Shown here one piece after another: positions 1 through 6,506 of a DNA stretch of 8,323 nt. The stretch's first letter is position 1. The number at the start of each line of letters is the position of its first letter. A program made the position numbers and the translations under genes. The stretch lies in NCBI GenBank assembly GCA_937958475.1, contig CALFXR010000097.1, positions 1 through 8,323 on the forward strand, written 5' to 3'. Source of the stretch: an uncultured Mesorhizobium sp. (GTDB taxonomy: Bacteria > Pseudomonadota > Alphaproteobacteria > Rhizobiales > Rhizobiaceae). Under the pieces are notes generated by a model. The model was not told the origin of the DNA and made no database searches. It was given only the letters and a program-made list of their open reading frames with translations.

Positions 1-3
1 ATG

Positions 4-39
4 AAAACAGGCACTTGCTGATCAGCATCTAGCCCGTGG
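4..39 (-). terminator. Weak terminator-like structure after tRNA-Leu
   Basis: Downstream of the tRNA 3' end on the minus strand lies the 12-nt perfect palindrome TGCTGATCAGCA (16-27). It is flanked by GGGC and GCCT, which can partly pair, and followed by a run of four T (complement of the A run at 4-7). The stem is short and the T run modest, so this is a possible rather than clear intrinsic terminator. Confidence 0.3.
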
Positions 40-41
40 AC

Positions 42-126
42 TGGTGCGGATGAAGGGACTCGAACCCCCACGCCTTTCGGCACTGGAACCTAAATCCAGG
101 GCGTCTACCAGTTCCGCCACATCCGC
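42..126 (-). tRNA. tRNA-Leu (anticodon UAG), CCA encoded
   Basis: Read on the minus strand, an 85-nt cloverleaf starts GCGGATG and ends CATCCGC-ACCA, so the 7-bp acceptor stem is perfect and the 3' CCA is encoded in the DNA. The anticodon arm is CTGGA-TTTAGGT-TCCAG, which places TAG at the anticodon (reads CUA and, by wobble, other CUN leucine codons). A long variable arm with the hairpin GCC-GAAA-GGC marks a class II tRNA, as expected for Leu. The D-loop contains AACTGGTAGACGC and the T-loop TTCGAGT. The T-stem has two G-T pairs next to the acceptor side but is otherwise intact. It is transcribed away from tig. Confidence 0.97.
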
Positions 127-135
127 GACGGCCCG

Positions 136-164
136 CAAATCCCATGCGGCCATCATTCTGTCAA
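136..164 (-). promoter_or_regulatory. Probable promoter of the tRNA-Leu gene
   Basis: On the minus strand a perfect -35 hexamer TTGACA (159-164) is followed after 17 bp by GATTTG (136-141) as a weak -10. This puts the start of transcription a few bases before the mature 5' end at 126. The perfect -35 and correct spacing support it; the -10 is poor, but alphaproteobacterial -10 elements are often weak. Confidence 0.5.
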
Positions 165-283
165 TCTCGGGCGGGAAAACCGGCCTTCGCGACAGCGCGA
201 AGATAGTTGAAAATGCGCCCTGTGTGTGACAAAAGGCGTGGCAAATGTGACGGGACCGACGATCCGTTGCGTCTGGACGACGG

Positions 284-307
284 AAGTGCCCGCCTGATCA
301 GGCACTT
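284..307. repeat. Compound inverted repeat upstream of tig
   Basis: The arms AAGTGCC (284-290) and GGCACTT (301-307) are perfect complements around a 10-nt centre. Overlapping them is a perfect 12-nt palindrome GCCTGATCAGGC (292-303). The two structures are mutually exclusive as hairpins. No T run follows on either strand, so it does not look like an intrinsic terminator. It lies about 155 nt before the tig start and could be a protein-binding site or a leader structure; this is inference. Confidence 0.5.
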
Positions 308-461
308 GTATCAATCCGGCAACGTACTTCCTGAGAATGCGGGAGCAGGGTGGCTGCCTCCGACTTCGAAACCGCACACGATGGCACTCCCGGCACGAAA
401 CTCCGGCAGGCTCAGAGGCGAGGCCCCTTGCAGGGTGTTCGTGAACGCAAAAGGTTGAACG

Positions 462-1949
462 ATGCACGTAACCGAAACGCTTAATTCCGGTCTGAAGCGC
501 GAGATCAAGGTGACCGTCCCGGCGAGCGACATGGAGGCTCGTCTGGCTGCGCGCCTCGCCGACGCGCGCAACAAGGTCCGCATCAACGGCTTCCGCCCCG
601 GCAAGGTCCCCGTTCAGCATCTGCGCAAGATGTACGGCAAGTCGTTCATGGCCGAGGTCGTCAACGAGATCCTCAGCAACTCGACGCGCGAGATTCTTTC
701 CGAGCGCGGCGAGAAGGCGGCCATGCAGCCCGAGGTCATCATGACCGAGGACGAGAAGGAAGCCGAGAAGATCCTCTCCGGCGGCGCCGACTTCGAGTTC
801 CAGCTCGCCTACGAGGTGATCCCCTCGATCGAGGTCAAGGACGTCTCCGGCATCGCGGTCACCCGCCAGGTCTACGACGTGCCGGAAGACGAGATCGAGG
901 AGCAGGTCAGGCGCATCGCCGAATCCTCGCGTAGCTTCGAGCCGAAGAAGGGCAAGGCCGAGGAGGGCGACCGCCTCACCATCGACTTCGTCGGCAAGCT
1001 CGACGGCGTCGCCTTCGACGGCGGCACGGGCACCGATCAGCAGCTCGTGCTCGGCTCCAAGCAGTTCATCCCCGGCTTCGAGGAACAGCTCGTCGGCGCC
1101 AAGGCGGGCGACGAGCGCACCATCACGGTGACCTTCCCGGCCGACTACAACGCCGCCCACCTCGCCGGCAAGGAAGCCAGCTTCGACGTCACCGTCAAGG
1201 AAGTCGGCAAGCCCGGCGAACTCGAGCTCAACGACGAAGTCGCCAAGAGCCTCGGCCTGGAATCGATCGATCGTCTGCGCGAGATCGTCAAGGGCCAGCT
1301 CGAGAGCCAGTTCGGCACGCTGACCCGGCAGAAGGTGAAGCGCCAGCTGCTCGACGCGCTCGACGCCAGCTACAGCTTCGAGGCGCCCTCCCGGCTGATC
1401 GAGGCCGAGTTCAACAACATCTGGACGCAGGTCACCAACGACCTCCAGCAGGCCGGCCGCAGCTTCGCCGACGAGGAGACGACCGAGGACGAGGCGCGCG
1501 CCGAATACCAGCGCCTCGCCGAGCGTCGTGTCCGCCTCGGCCTGGTGCTTGCCGAGATCGGCGACAAGGCCGGGGTGCAGGTGACCGACGAGGAACTGCA
1601 GCGCGCGCTGTTCGAGATGGTGCGCCGCTACCCGGCGAACCAGCAGCAGGAGGTCTACGACTTCTACCGCAACAACCCGGCGGCGCTGACCAACCTGCGC
1701 GCCCCGCTGTTCGAGGAGAAGGTGGTCGACCATCTGCTCACGCTGATCTCCGTCACCGACCAGAAGGTCACCAAGGACGAGCTGCTCGCCGACGACGAGG
1801 CGGCGGTGTCCGAGGAAAAGCCGGCGAAGAAGCCGGCGAAGAAGGCCGCCAAGGCCGACGCCGACGCCGACAAGGCTGAGGAGGCCGCCGAGCCGAAGAA
1901 GAAGGCCGCGCCGAAGAAGAAGGCCGCCGCCAAGGACGAAGCCGAATAG
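462..1949 (+). CDS. tig: Trigger factor, ribosome-associated chaperone / peptidyl-prolyl isomerase
   Basis: Trigger factor docks at the ribosomal exit tunnel (protein L23 in E. coli), shields nascent chains in the cytosol and has proline isomerase activity. The 495-residue product shows the N-terminal domain with the ribosome-binding signature GFRPGKVP at residues 43-50. An FKBP-type domain follows at about 168-249 (GDRLTIDFVGKLDG, then FIPGFEEQLVGAKAGDE), then the helical chaperone domain to about 440. Residues 450-495 are a low-complexity Lys/Ala/Glu tail (KKPAKKAAK, PKKKAAPKKKAAAK). It makes the protein about 60 residues longer than the 432-residue E. coli protein; similar tails are usual in rhizobial trigger factors. 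The ATG at 462 has AAGG 7 nt upstream and begins the conserved MHVTETLNSGLKREIKV. The gene is a single unit ending in a strong terminator. Identification is secure. Confidence 0.98.
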   Translation: MHVTETLNSGLKREIKVTVPASDMEARLAARLADARNKVRINGFRPGKVPVQHLRKMYGKSFMAEVVNEILSNSTREILSERGEKAAMQPEVIMTEDEKEAEKILSGGADFEFQLAYEVIPSIEVKDVSGIAVTRQVYDVPEDEIEEQVRRIAESSRSFEPKKGKAEEGDRLTIDFVGKLDGVAFDGGTGTDQQLVLGSKQFIPGFEEQLVGAKAGDERTITVTFPADYNAAHLAGKEASFDVTVKEVGKPGELELNDEVAKSLGLESIDRLREIVKGQLESQFGTLTRQKVKRQLLDALDASYSFEAPSRLIEAEFNNIWTQVTNDLQQAGRSFADEETTEDEARAEYQRLAERRVRLGLVLAEIGDKAGVQVTDEELQRALFEMVRRYPANQQQEVYDFYRNNPAALTNLRAPLFEEKVVDHLLTLISVTDQKVTKDELLADDEAAVSEEKPAKKPAKKAAKADADADKAEEAAEPKKKAAPKKKAAAKDEAE

Positions 1950-1969
1950 GCTTCATCGTCATTTCCCAT

Positions 1970-2005
1970 CGACGAAAGGCCGCCTCCGGGCGGCCTTTTT
2001 CGTCG
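1970..2005 (+). terminator. Strong intrinsic terminator of tig
   Basis: A perfect 10-bp stem, AAAGGCCGCC (1975-1984) and GGCGGCCTTT (1989-1998), closes on the tetraloop TCCG and runs into TTTTT (1996-2000). An outer pair CGACG (1970-1974) / CGTCG (2001-2005) extends the symmetry. It starts 20 nt after the tig stop codon. Confidence 0.9.
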
Positions 2006-2193
2006 GTGCGCGCCACGGACGTAGGTTCTGCGTGCCGTCTGCGATGGCCTTCCCGCTCCTGCGCACCGCGCATGCCCCCGACATGGTAAACGGTGGCATT
2101 CAAGCTTTGTTGGTAATTCTCCGTTCATACATGGCGACCGCCTTTCGGGGCGGAATGACATTCCCGGTCTGTCCAGTTCTGCGTACGGGTGCC
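2006..2193. other. Leader / promoter region of the GH25 lipoprotein gene
   Basis: The 188 nt between the tig terminator and the chosen start include a locally AT-richer stretch at about 2094-2132 (for example TTTGTTGGTAATTCT), the likely promoter zone. I could not fix a -35/-10 pair. The reading frame is open through this stretch, with in-frame ATGs at 2131 and 2155. Translating from them would place extra residues before the signal peptide, which argues against their use. Confidence 0.4.
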
Positions 2194-3210
2194 ATGCGTC
2201 TTTCCAGTTTCGCCGTCCTCCTCCTGTCGTCCCTCGCACTCGCGGCGTGTTCGTCCACGTCGGGCAGCGACGTGCTGGCCATCCCCGGCACGTCGAACGA
2301 GACCACGGCGTCGGTGAAACGGCCCACCGAAGCGGTTGCGACCGACACCGTCGCCGCGGCGGTCTCCGAGGCAGAGGACCAGGGCCTCGCCAATGCGCTC
2401 GCCGATCCGGATGCCGACGCGGCGCCTGTGGCGGCGATCGAGAAGGCGATGGCGCCGAAGCAGCGCCGGCTTGCCACGACGTCGGTCCGGCACACCGTCT
2501 ACGGCGCCAGCTTCCGCGACGCCAAGCCGATCGACTTCGGCAAGGTCTCGCCGCGCAAGTTCGCCGTGCACGGCGTCGACGTCTCGCGCTGGCAGGGTGA
2601 CATCGACTGGGCGAAGCTGCGCACGCAGGGCGCCAACTTCGCCTATATCAAGGCCACCGACGGCGGCGACCATCTCGATCCGATGTTCAGGGAGAACTGG
2701 CGCGGTGCCCACGCGGCCGGGCTGAAGCGCGGCGCCTATCACTTCTTCTACTGGTGCAGGTCCGCCGCCGACCAGGCCGAGTGGTTCATCCGCAACGTGC
2801 CCAAGGTCGAGGGCGCGCTGCCGCCGGTCATCGACGTCGAGTGGAACCATCTGTCCAACTGCAAGAAGCGGCCGTCGCGCGAGGTGGTTTTGGAAAAGAT
2901 GCGCGTCTTCATGGACCGGCTCGAAAGCCACTACGGTCAGCGCCCGGTCATCTACACCGCGCCCGATTTCTACCGCGACAACCTGCGCAACGCCTTCCCC
3001 GACCACCCGTTCTGGCTGCGCTCGGTCGCCGCGCACCCCTCAAAGGTCTACCCGGGCCGCCAATGGGTGTTCTGGCAGTATTCCGGCTCCGGCCTGTCGC
3101 ATGGCGTCAAGGGCAAGATCGACCTCAACGCCTTCAACGGCGACGAGGACGCCTGGCGGCGCTGGCTGGGCGGCGCGACGAAATCCGGCATGGTGGCGTC
3201 TGCGAACTGA
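2194..3210 (+). CDS. GH25 family lysozyme-like lipoprotein
   Basis: This is a predicted muramidase (glycoside hydrolase family 25), which cleaves the MurNAc-GlcNAc bond of peptidoglycan, made as a lipoprotein acting in the periplasm. From the ATG at 2194 the 338-residue product begins with a lipoprotein signal peptide, MRLSSFAVLLLSSLALAAC. The lipobox LAAC is at residues 16-19 and Cys19 is the lipidation site. A low-complexity Ala/Thr/Asp linker (about 20-120) precedes the catalytic domain (about 125-326). The GH25 signatures are present: GVDVSRWQGDIDW with Asp129, PPVIDVEW with the catalytic pair Asp214 and Glu216, and KIDLNAF with Asp310. Cys188 and Cys223 may form a disulfide. I chose this start because it directly begins the signal peptide; its Shine-Dalgarno is weak (ACGGGTG). 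The ATG at 2155, with GGGGCGG before it, is the alternative. It is convergent with the nuclease gene, 29 nt away, with no clear terminator between them. Family assignment is firm; enzyme specificity is inferred. Confidence 0.92.
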   Translation: MRLSSFAVLLLSSLALAACSSTSGSDVLAIPGTSNETTASVKRPTEAVATDTVAAAVSEAEDQGLANALADPDADAAPVAAIEKAMAPKQRRLATTSVRHTVYGASFRDAKPIDFGKVSPRKFAVHGVDVSRWQGDIDWAKLRTQGANFAYIKATDGGDHLDPMFRENWRGAHAAGLKRGAYHFFYWCRSAADQAEWFIRNVPKVEGALPPVIDVEWNHLSNCKKRPSREVVLEKMRVFMDRLESHYGQRPVIYTAPDFYRDNLRNAFPDHPFWLRSVAAHPSKVYPGRQWVFWQYSGSGLSHGVKGKIDLNAFNGDEDAWRRWLGGATKSGMVASAN

Positions 3211-3239
3211 CGCGCCCGCGCTCGCCCTTCCGCCGGCGC

Positions 3240-3875
3240 TCAGGCACACCAGTCCTCCTTGCGGCCGCGCCACGGATGCGCCAGACCCTCCGCGACCAGC
3301 GTCTCGCCGAGCGAACGTCCGTTGCGGTGGACGGTGCGCAGCTTGCGCCCGTAGCGGTCCTCGTCGCGGGCGCCGCGGCGCAGTTCGATCGGCCCGGCAT
3401 TGAGCAGCGACTGGAAGCGCCGCGTCGCTTCGGCCCCGAGCCGCGCCTCGTGCGCGCATTTCGGCTCGGATACCTCCGGCGTGTTGATGTCGGCGACGCG
3501 GATCTTCTCGCCGCGGAAGTAGAACGTGTCGCCGTCGACGACGCAGTTCACCCGCCGCGCCGATCCGCACAGCGCGAAATGCTGCGAGGCGGCCGCCTGC
3601 GCCACGGAAACGGTCGGGACCACGGAGACGGTGCGGATATCGTCGACCGCCGAGGGCAGCAGGTCGCTGCCCGTCGGCGACAGGCTCATCCCGCCCAGCA
3701 TGGCGAGCAATCCGAGCGCGGCGAAGCCGACATTGTAGGCGAGACGGCGCAGCGGGCGCATCCGCCGGCGCGCCGGGGTCGTCCGTGGCCGGGCCCCGGC
3801 AGAAGACGCCGGGATGCGGCTCCTCCCCGCACTCTGGCGGGGCCACCTCCGGGCATCGAATCGGGATTCCGCCAT
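3240..3875 (-). CDS. Membrane-anchored thermonuclease-family protein (SNase-like)
   Basis: A 211-residue protein with a staphylococcal nuclease domain, a family that hydrolyses DNA and RNA phosphodiesters with Ca2+. A basic N-terminus (1-45) precedes one hydrophobic segment at about 46-65 (YNVGFAALGLLAMLGG). This predicts a signal anchor with the catalytic domain outside the cytoplasm. The nuclease domain runs from about 108 to the end. It carries VVDGDTFYF (Asp114, Asp116), IRVADINTPE (Arg126, Asp129, Thr132, Glu134) and DRYGRKL (Arg177), matching the Arg/Asp/Thr/Glu/Arg active-site set of S. aureus nuclease. Cysteines at 103, 111, 140 and 210 would fit an oxidising compartment. The start at 3875 has an ideal GGAGG (3882-3886, 6-nt spacing). 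An internal Met39 (3761) would give a conventional short N-terminus but lacks such a site. A TTAATAT on the minus strand (3915-3921) may be its -10. Whether it degrades DNA, RNA or both is not visible. Confidence 0.9.
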   Translation of the reverse strand: MAESRFDARRWPRQSAGRSRIPASSAGARPRTTPARRRMRPLRRLAYNVGFAALGLLAMLGGMSLSPTGSDLLPSAVDDIRTVSVVPTVSVAQAAASQHFALCGSARRVNCVVDGDTFYFRGEKIRVADINTPEVSEPKCAHEARLGAEATRRFQSLLNAGPIELRRGARDEDRYGRKLRTVHRNGRSLGETLVAEGLAHPWRGRKEDWCA

Positions 3876-3973
3876 CGCGCGCCTCCGCCGAAAACGCGGA
3901 TCATGGCGGCGCGGATATTAACGACGGCTTAGGAAATTGCCTCGCCTTGCAACGATCGCGGCGCAGCCGGCGA

Positions 3974-3996
3974 CCCGCGCCCGGAGCGGGCGCGGG
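3974..3996 (-). terminator. GC-rich hairpin, probable terminator of the DUF992 gene
   Basis: Two perfect 10-bp complementary arms, CCCGCGCCCG (3974-3983) and CGGGCGCGGG (3987-3996), surround a 3-nt loop. It begins 18 nt beyond the DUF992 stop codon, in the 139-nt gap before the nuclease gene. No T run follows in the minus direction, so it may act as a poor intrinsic terminator, a Rho-assisted one, or a 3'-end stabiliser. It suggests the two minus-strand genes are not one simple operon. Confidence 0.5.
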
Positions 3997-4014
3997 GCTT
4001 CTTCGGAACGATCC

Positions 4015-4542
4015 TCAGTTCACCGGGGCGAGCGTCATCGAGGTGCCGGTCGCGGCGAGGTTGAGGCCGATCTGGCCCGAGACCGACAGGACCTGCAGGT
4101 TGATCGAGCCCGACGTGCCGCCGACAAGCGCGTTGGCGCCGAGTCCGGCGCCGACGGTTGCTTCCAGCGTGGCGCCTTCGTAGACGCCGGCCAGCGAGCC
4201 GGCGTGGTAGCCGGCCGTCGGCGCGAACACTGCCCAGATCATGCGTCCGCCGGTGGTGAAGCCGACGTCGACGCCCATCTTGCGGATGGCGCCCGTGTAG
4301 TTGTCGACGTCGCGCGCGCCGACCGCGGAGCGGAAGGTGCAGTCGACTTCCTTTGCCGAGCCGAGAACGTAGCCGACGCCGCCGCCGACCGTGCAGTCGA
4401 GCGTGCCGATGCGCACGCCGCCGCGTTCGCCGGCCGGCTGCGGGGCCTCGACGGCGCCGCGCAGGTCGGCCGCGAAGGCGGGCAGGGCGGTGGCGGCACA
4501 GAGGGCGACGGCGAGGCCGGTGCGAAGGGTGTGTCTGGTCAT
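4015..4542 (-). CDS. Secreted DUF992 family protein, function unknown
   Basis: A 175-residue protein with a classical Sec signal peptide, MTRHTLRTGLAVALCAATAL then PAFA, with predicted cleavage after Ala24. The mature part matches what I know of DUF992: GTLDC (Cys50), a glycine-rich GGGVGYVLGS, then VDCTF (Cys68), followed by NYTGAIRKMGVDVGF and a Gly/Ala-rich, beta-prone C-terminal half. The two cysteines are well placed for a disulfide in the periplasm. The start at 4542 is supported by AGGAG 8 nt upstream (complement of 4551-4555). The frame is open further upstream, but that extension would bury the signal peptide. DUF992 is common in Rhizobiales and has no established role; I do not assign one. 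The gene is divergent from yghU and probably has its own promoter and terminator. Confidence 0.87.
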   Translation of the reverse strand: MTRHTLRTGLAVALCAATALPAFAADLRGAVEAPQPAGERGGVRIGTLDCTVGGGVGYVLGSAKEVDCTFRSAVGARDVDNYTGAIRKMGVDVGFTTGGRMIWAVFAPTAGYHAGSLAGVYEGATLEATVGAGLGANALVGGTSGSINLQVLSVSGQIGLNLAATGTSMTLAPVN

Positions 4543-4866
4543 GGAATGGACTCCTGCTGGGCTTGAATGGCTGCGAGGCTTGGACGGCCATCGCGGCGGA
4601 AGCACGGCCAAAGCATGGCGTCACGTGGCAACCGCTGGACGCTGTACGCGACTGGAGGCTAACGATGCTTCGGCGCAACAGTTCCTCCGCGCGCCAATCC
4701 AGGGCCTCCTCGCCGGCGCCTCGCGATCACGATCCCGCAATCGCGGCGCCTGGACCACGCGCCCCTTCTGGCGCTCGACGGTCCGGCGGACTATCTGGAC
4801 TGAGGGGGCCACGACAGCCGGCCCGCCGCAAGCAGATTCATCTCGAATGCCGGGAGACCGTGAACG
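4543..4866. other. Divergent intergenic region, DUF992 gene / yghU
   Basis: These 324 nt hold the ribosome binding sites of both flanking genes (minus-strand AGGAG at 4551-4555; plus-strand GGGAG at 4852-4856) and presumably two promoters. I could not identify clear -35/-10 pairs. A GANTC site, GATTC at 4835-4839, lies 27 nt before the yghU ATG. Reading frames that cross the region have Arg/Pro/Ser-rich, shadow-like composition and no recognisable motif, so I call no gene here. Confidence 0.5.
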
Positions 4867-5736
4867 ATGTCCGATGAATACGTGCCGCCGAAAGTCTGGG
4901 TCTGGGACAAGGAGAACGGCGGCCAGTTCGCCTCGATCAACCGCCCGGTCGCCGGACCGACCCACGAAAAGGTGCTTCCCGTCGGCAAGCACCCGCTCCA
5001 GCTCTACTCCCTGGCGACGCCGAACGGCGTCAAGGTGACGATCATGCTGGAGGAACTGCTCGCCGCCGGGCACGCGGGCGCCGAATACGATGCCTGGCTG
5101 ATCAGGATCGGCGACGGCGACCAGTTCGGTTCCGGCTTCGTCGAGGTCAACCCCAACTCGAAGATCCCGGCGTTGATGGACCGCAGCGGAGAGAAGCCGG
5201 TGCGCGTCTTCGAATCCGGTTCGATCCTGTTCTACCTCGCCGAGAAGTTCGGCGCCTTCCTGCCCACGGATCAGCCGGCGCGCGCCGAGGCGATGTCCTG
5301 GCTGTTCTGGCAGATGGGCGCCACGCCCTATCTCGGCGGCGGCTTCGGCCATTTCTACGCCTATGCGCCGAAGAAGTGGGAATACCCGATCAGCCGCTTC
5401 GCCATGGAGGTGAAGCGCCAGCTCGACGTGCTCGACCGCCGTCTCGCCGAGGTCGAATACCTCGCCGGCGATACCTACACGATCGCCGACATGGCGGTCT
5501 GGCCCTGGTACGGCGGGCTGGTGAAGGGCTGGAACTACAATGCCGGCGAGTTCCTCTCCGTCCACGAGTACAGGAACGTCATCCGCTGGGCCGACCGGAT
5601 CCACGCGCGCCCGGCCGTGAAGCGCGGGCGTATGGTCAACCGCCTCTCCGGCGATCCCGCCGGCCAGCTCCACGAGCGCCACGACGCAGGCGACTTCGAG
5701 ACGAAGACGCAGGACAAGCTGGCGCCGACGGGCTGA
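4867..5736 (+). CDS. yghU: YghU-type glutathione S-transferase / disulfide-bond reductase
   Basis: A cytosolic Nu-class glutathione transferase homologue. Known YghU uses glutathione to reduce disulfides and has organic hydroperoxide peroxidase activity. The 289-residue product is almost the length of E. coli YghU (288) and keeps its landmarks. These are the N-terminal extension VWVWDKENGGQFASINRP then GPTHEKVLPVGKHPLQLYS (Asn25), TPNGVKVTIMLEEL (Thr51, Asn53), and DAWLIRIGDGDQFGSGF. NPNSKIPAL follows with the cis-proline Pro101, then FESGSI (Glu116, Ser117) for the glutathione gamma-glutamyl group. The helical domain has GGGFGHFY and the folding motif TIADMA near 205-210. The C-terminal tail QLHERHDAGDFETKTQDK is typical. 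The ATG at 4867 has GGGAG 10 nt upstream. It appears monocistronic. Identification is secure; physiological substrates are not known from sequence. Confidence 0.96.
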   Translation: MSDEYVPPKVWVWDKENGGQFASINRPVAGPTHEKVLPVGKHPLQLYSLATPNGVKVTIMLEELLAAGHAGAEYDAWLIRIGDGDQFGSGFVEVNPNSKIPALMDRSGEKPVRVFESGSILFYLAEKFGAFLPTDQPARAEAMSWLFWQMGATPYLGGGFGHFYAYAPKKWEYPISRFAMEVKRQLDVLDRRLAEVEYLAGDTYTIADMAVWPWYGGLVKGWNYNAGEFLSVHEYRNVIRWADRIHARPAVKRGRMVNRLSGDPAGQLHERHDAGDFETKTQDKLAPTG

Positions 5737-6055
5737 CACGGCGCCGCCGGCGCACGCCTTTCGGGGGGGCGCCGCGGGACGTCTCGCATCGGCGCGGCGT
5801 CCCCTGCCTGTCGCTGGTCCGTTCGGCGCGACTGCGGGCGATTCGCCGAACCCGGCGAAAGAGGACCGGCGGCGCATCGACAGCGGCGAGGACACGGCGA
5901 CGCCAGGGGTAGCCGCCCCGTGCCACGCCGCGCGGCTGCACCCGGCAACGGCAAAAATAAACCCACGGTTGCTACGCGACGCGAAAAGGCAATCGTCGAT
6001 TTATTGTCTGCAATTCATGGCTGCGCAACATTTCTGCTGCAACCATGGATGGGAA
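5737..6055. other. Intergenic region between yghU and the XRE regulator gene
   Basis: No credible gene lies in these 319 nt. Just after the yghU stop there is a loose inverted repeat, CGGCGCC (5739-5745) with GGCGCCG (5768-5774), and a small internal hairpin, but no T run, so termination is uncertain. From about 5950 the sequence becomes clearly AT-richer than its surroundings. TTGTCT (6004-6009) and AACATT (6027-6032) with 17 bp between them are a weak promoter candidate for the regulator gene. Confidence 0.4.
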
Positions 6056-6427
6056 ATGATGGGCGTCAGCCGCAAGCCGAACAGCCGCGACGTGGAGATC
6101 GGCCGCGACCTGGCACGCCAGCGCAAGGCGGCGGGCACCTCGCAGGCGGCGATGGCGGCCGCCCTCGGCATCTCGACCCAGCAGTACGGCAAGTACGAGC
6201 GCGGCGAGAACCGCATCTCGACGAGCCGCTACGAACAGGCGCTGGGAGTTCTCCACGGCATCCAGGGTGCCGTCCAGCCGGGGCTCGCCGAAGAACGCGC
6301 GACATGCCAGGCGCAGGACGCGCTGCTGCTGGAACTGGAAAGTGCCGCGCTCGCCCTGCGGCCGGCCCTCGAACGCTTCCTCGCCGCCGTCAGTCGGACG
6401 ACGCCGACCAGGGGTTCCCGGAGCTGA
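6056..6427 (+). CDS. Small XRE-family (Cro/CI-type) helix-turn-helix regulator
   Basis: The 123-residue product carries one HTH_3 DNA-binding domain at about 16-66. GRDLARQRKAAGTSQAAMAA is the first helices and start of the turn, GISTQQYGKYERGENRIS covers the recognition helix and the typical YERGENR wing, and SRYEQALGVL follows. The remaining half has a Leu/Ala/Glu-rich helix (about 86-112, ALLLELESAALALRPALERF), perhaps for dimerisation, and no known ligand domain. Two adjacent ATGs (6056 and 6059) follow GGATGGGA. The frame is open from 5969, but that extension (with IYCLQF and HFCCNHGWE) does not resemble coding sequence of this genome. The gene lies 127 nt upstream of the toxin-antitoxin pair in the same direction. 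It could be an independent regulator or part of the same accessory insert; its targets cannot be read from the sequence. Confidence 0.82.
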   Translation: MMGVSRKPNSRDVEIGRDLARQRKAAGTSQAAMAAALGISTQQYGKYERGENRISTSRYEQALGVLHGIQGAVQPGLAEERATCQAQDALLLELESAALALRPALERFLAAVSRTTPTRGSRS

Positions 6428-6506
6428 CGGCGGAGGATGCGCGAACCTCCGGCGCCCCTCCGGTCCTACGTCGCTGGCACATCGAAGTCGGCCGGCAGGG
6501 GATGAC

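Larger units (their letters stand above)
127..461. other. Divergent intergenic region between tRNA-Leu and tig
   Basis: These 335 nt contain no credible gene. The left end holds the tRNA promoter. The middle holds a compound inverted repeat at 284-307 (separate entry). The right end holds the tig ribosome binding site, AAGG at 451-454, 7 nt before the ATG. I could not assign a convincing -35/-10 pair for tig. The distance leaves room for a long 5' leader. Confidence 0.6.

Noticed and set aside
153..1733. Long minus-strand open frame (526 codons) covering tig
   Set aside because: It is antisense to the clearly conserved tig gene. Its Leu/Val/Ala/Asp-rich composition is the usual by-product of GC-rich codon use, and no domain is recognisable.
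2032..2193. Extended start for the GH25 protein, 54 residues earlier
   Set aside because: It would place a non-secretory stretch before a textbook lipoprotein signal peptide; the start at 2194 fits the lipobox position.
2754..3932. Plus-strand open frame of 392 codons overlapping the GH25 and nuclease genes
   Set aside because: Arg/Pro/Ala-rich sequence without motifs, running through two well-supported genes in other frames.
4663..4866. Small open frame between the DUF992 gene and yghU
   Set aside because: Arg/Ser/Pro-rich product without motif, no convincing ribosome binding site, and it runs into the yghU start region.
4621..5895. Long minus-strand open frame (424 codons) covering yghU
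   Set aside because: It is antisense to yghU, has shadow-type composition, and contains no motif or plausible ribosome binding site.
5969..6055. Extended start for the XRE regulator, 29 residues earlier
   Set aside because: The extension is Cys/His-rich, AT-richer and does not resemble coding sequence here; paired ATGs at 6056/6059 follow a GGGA site directly before the conserved domain.
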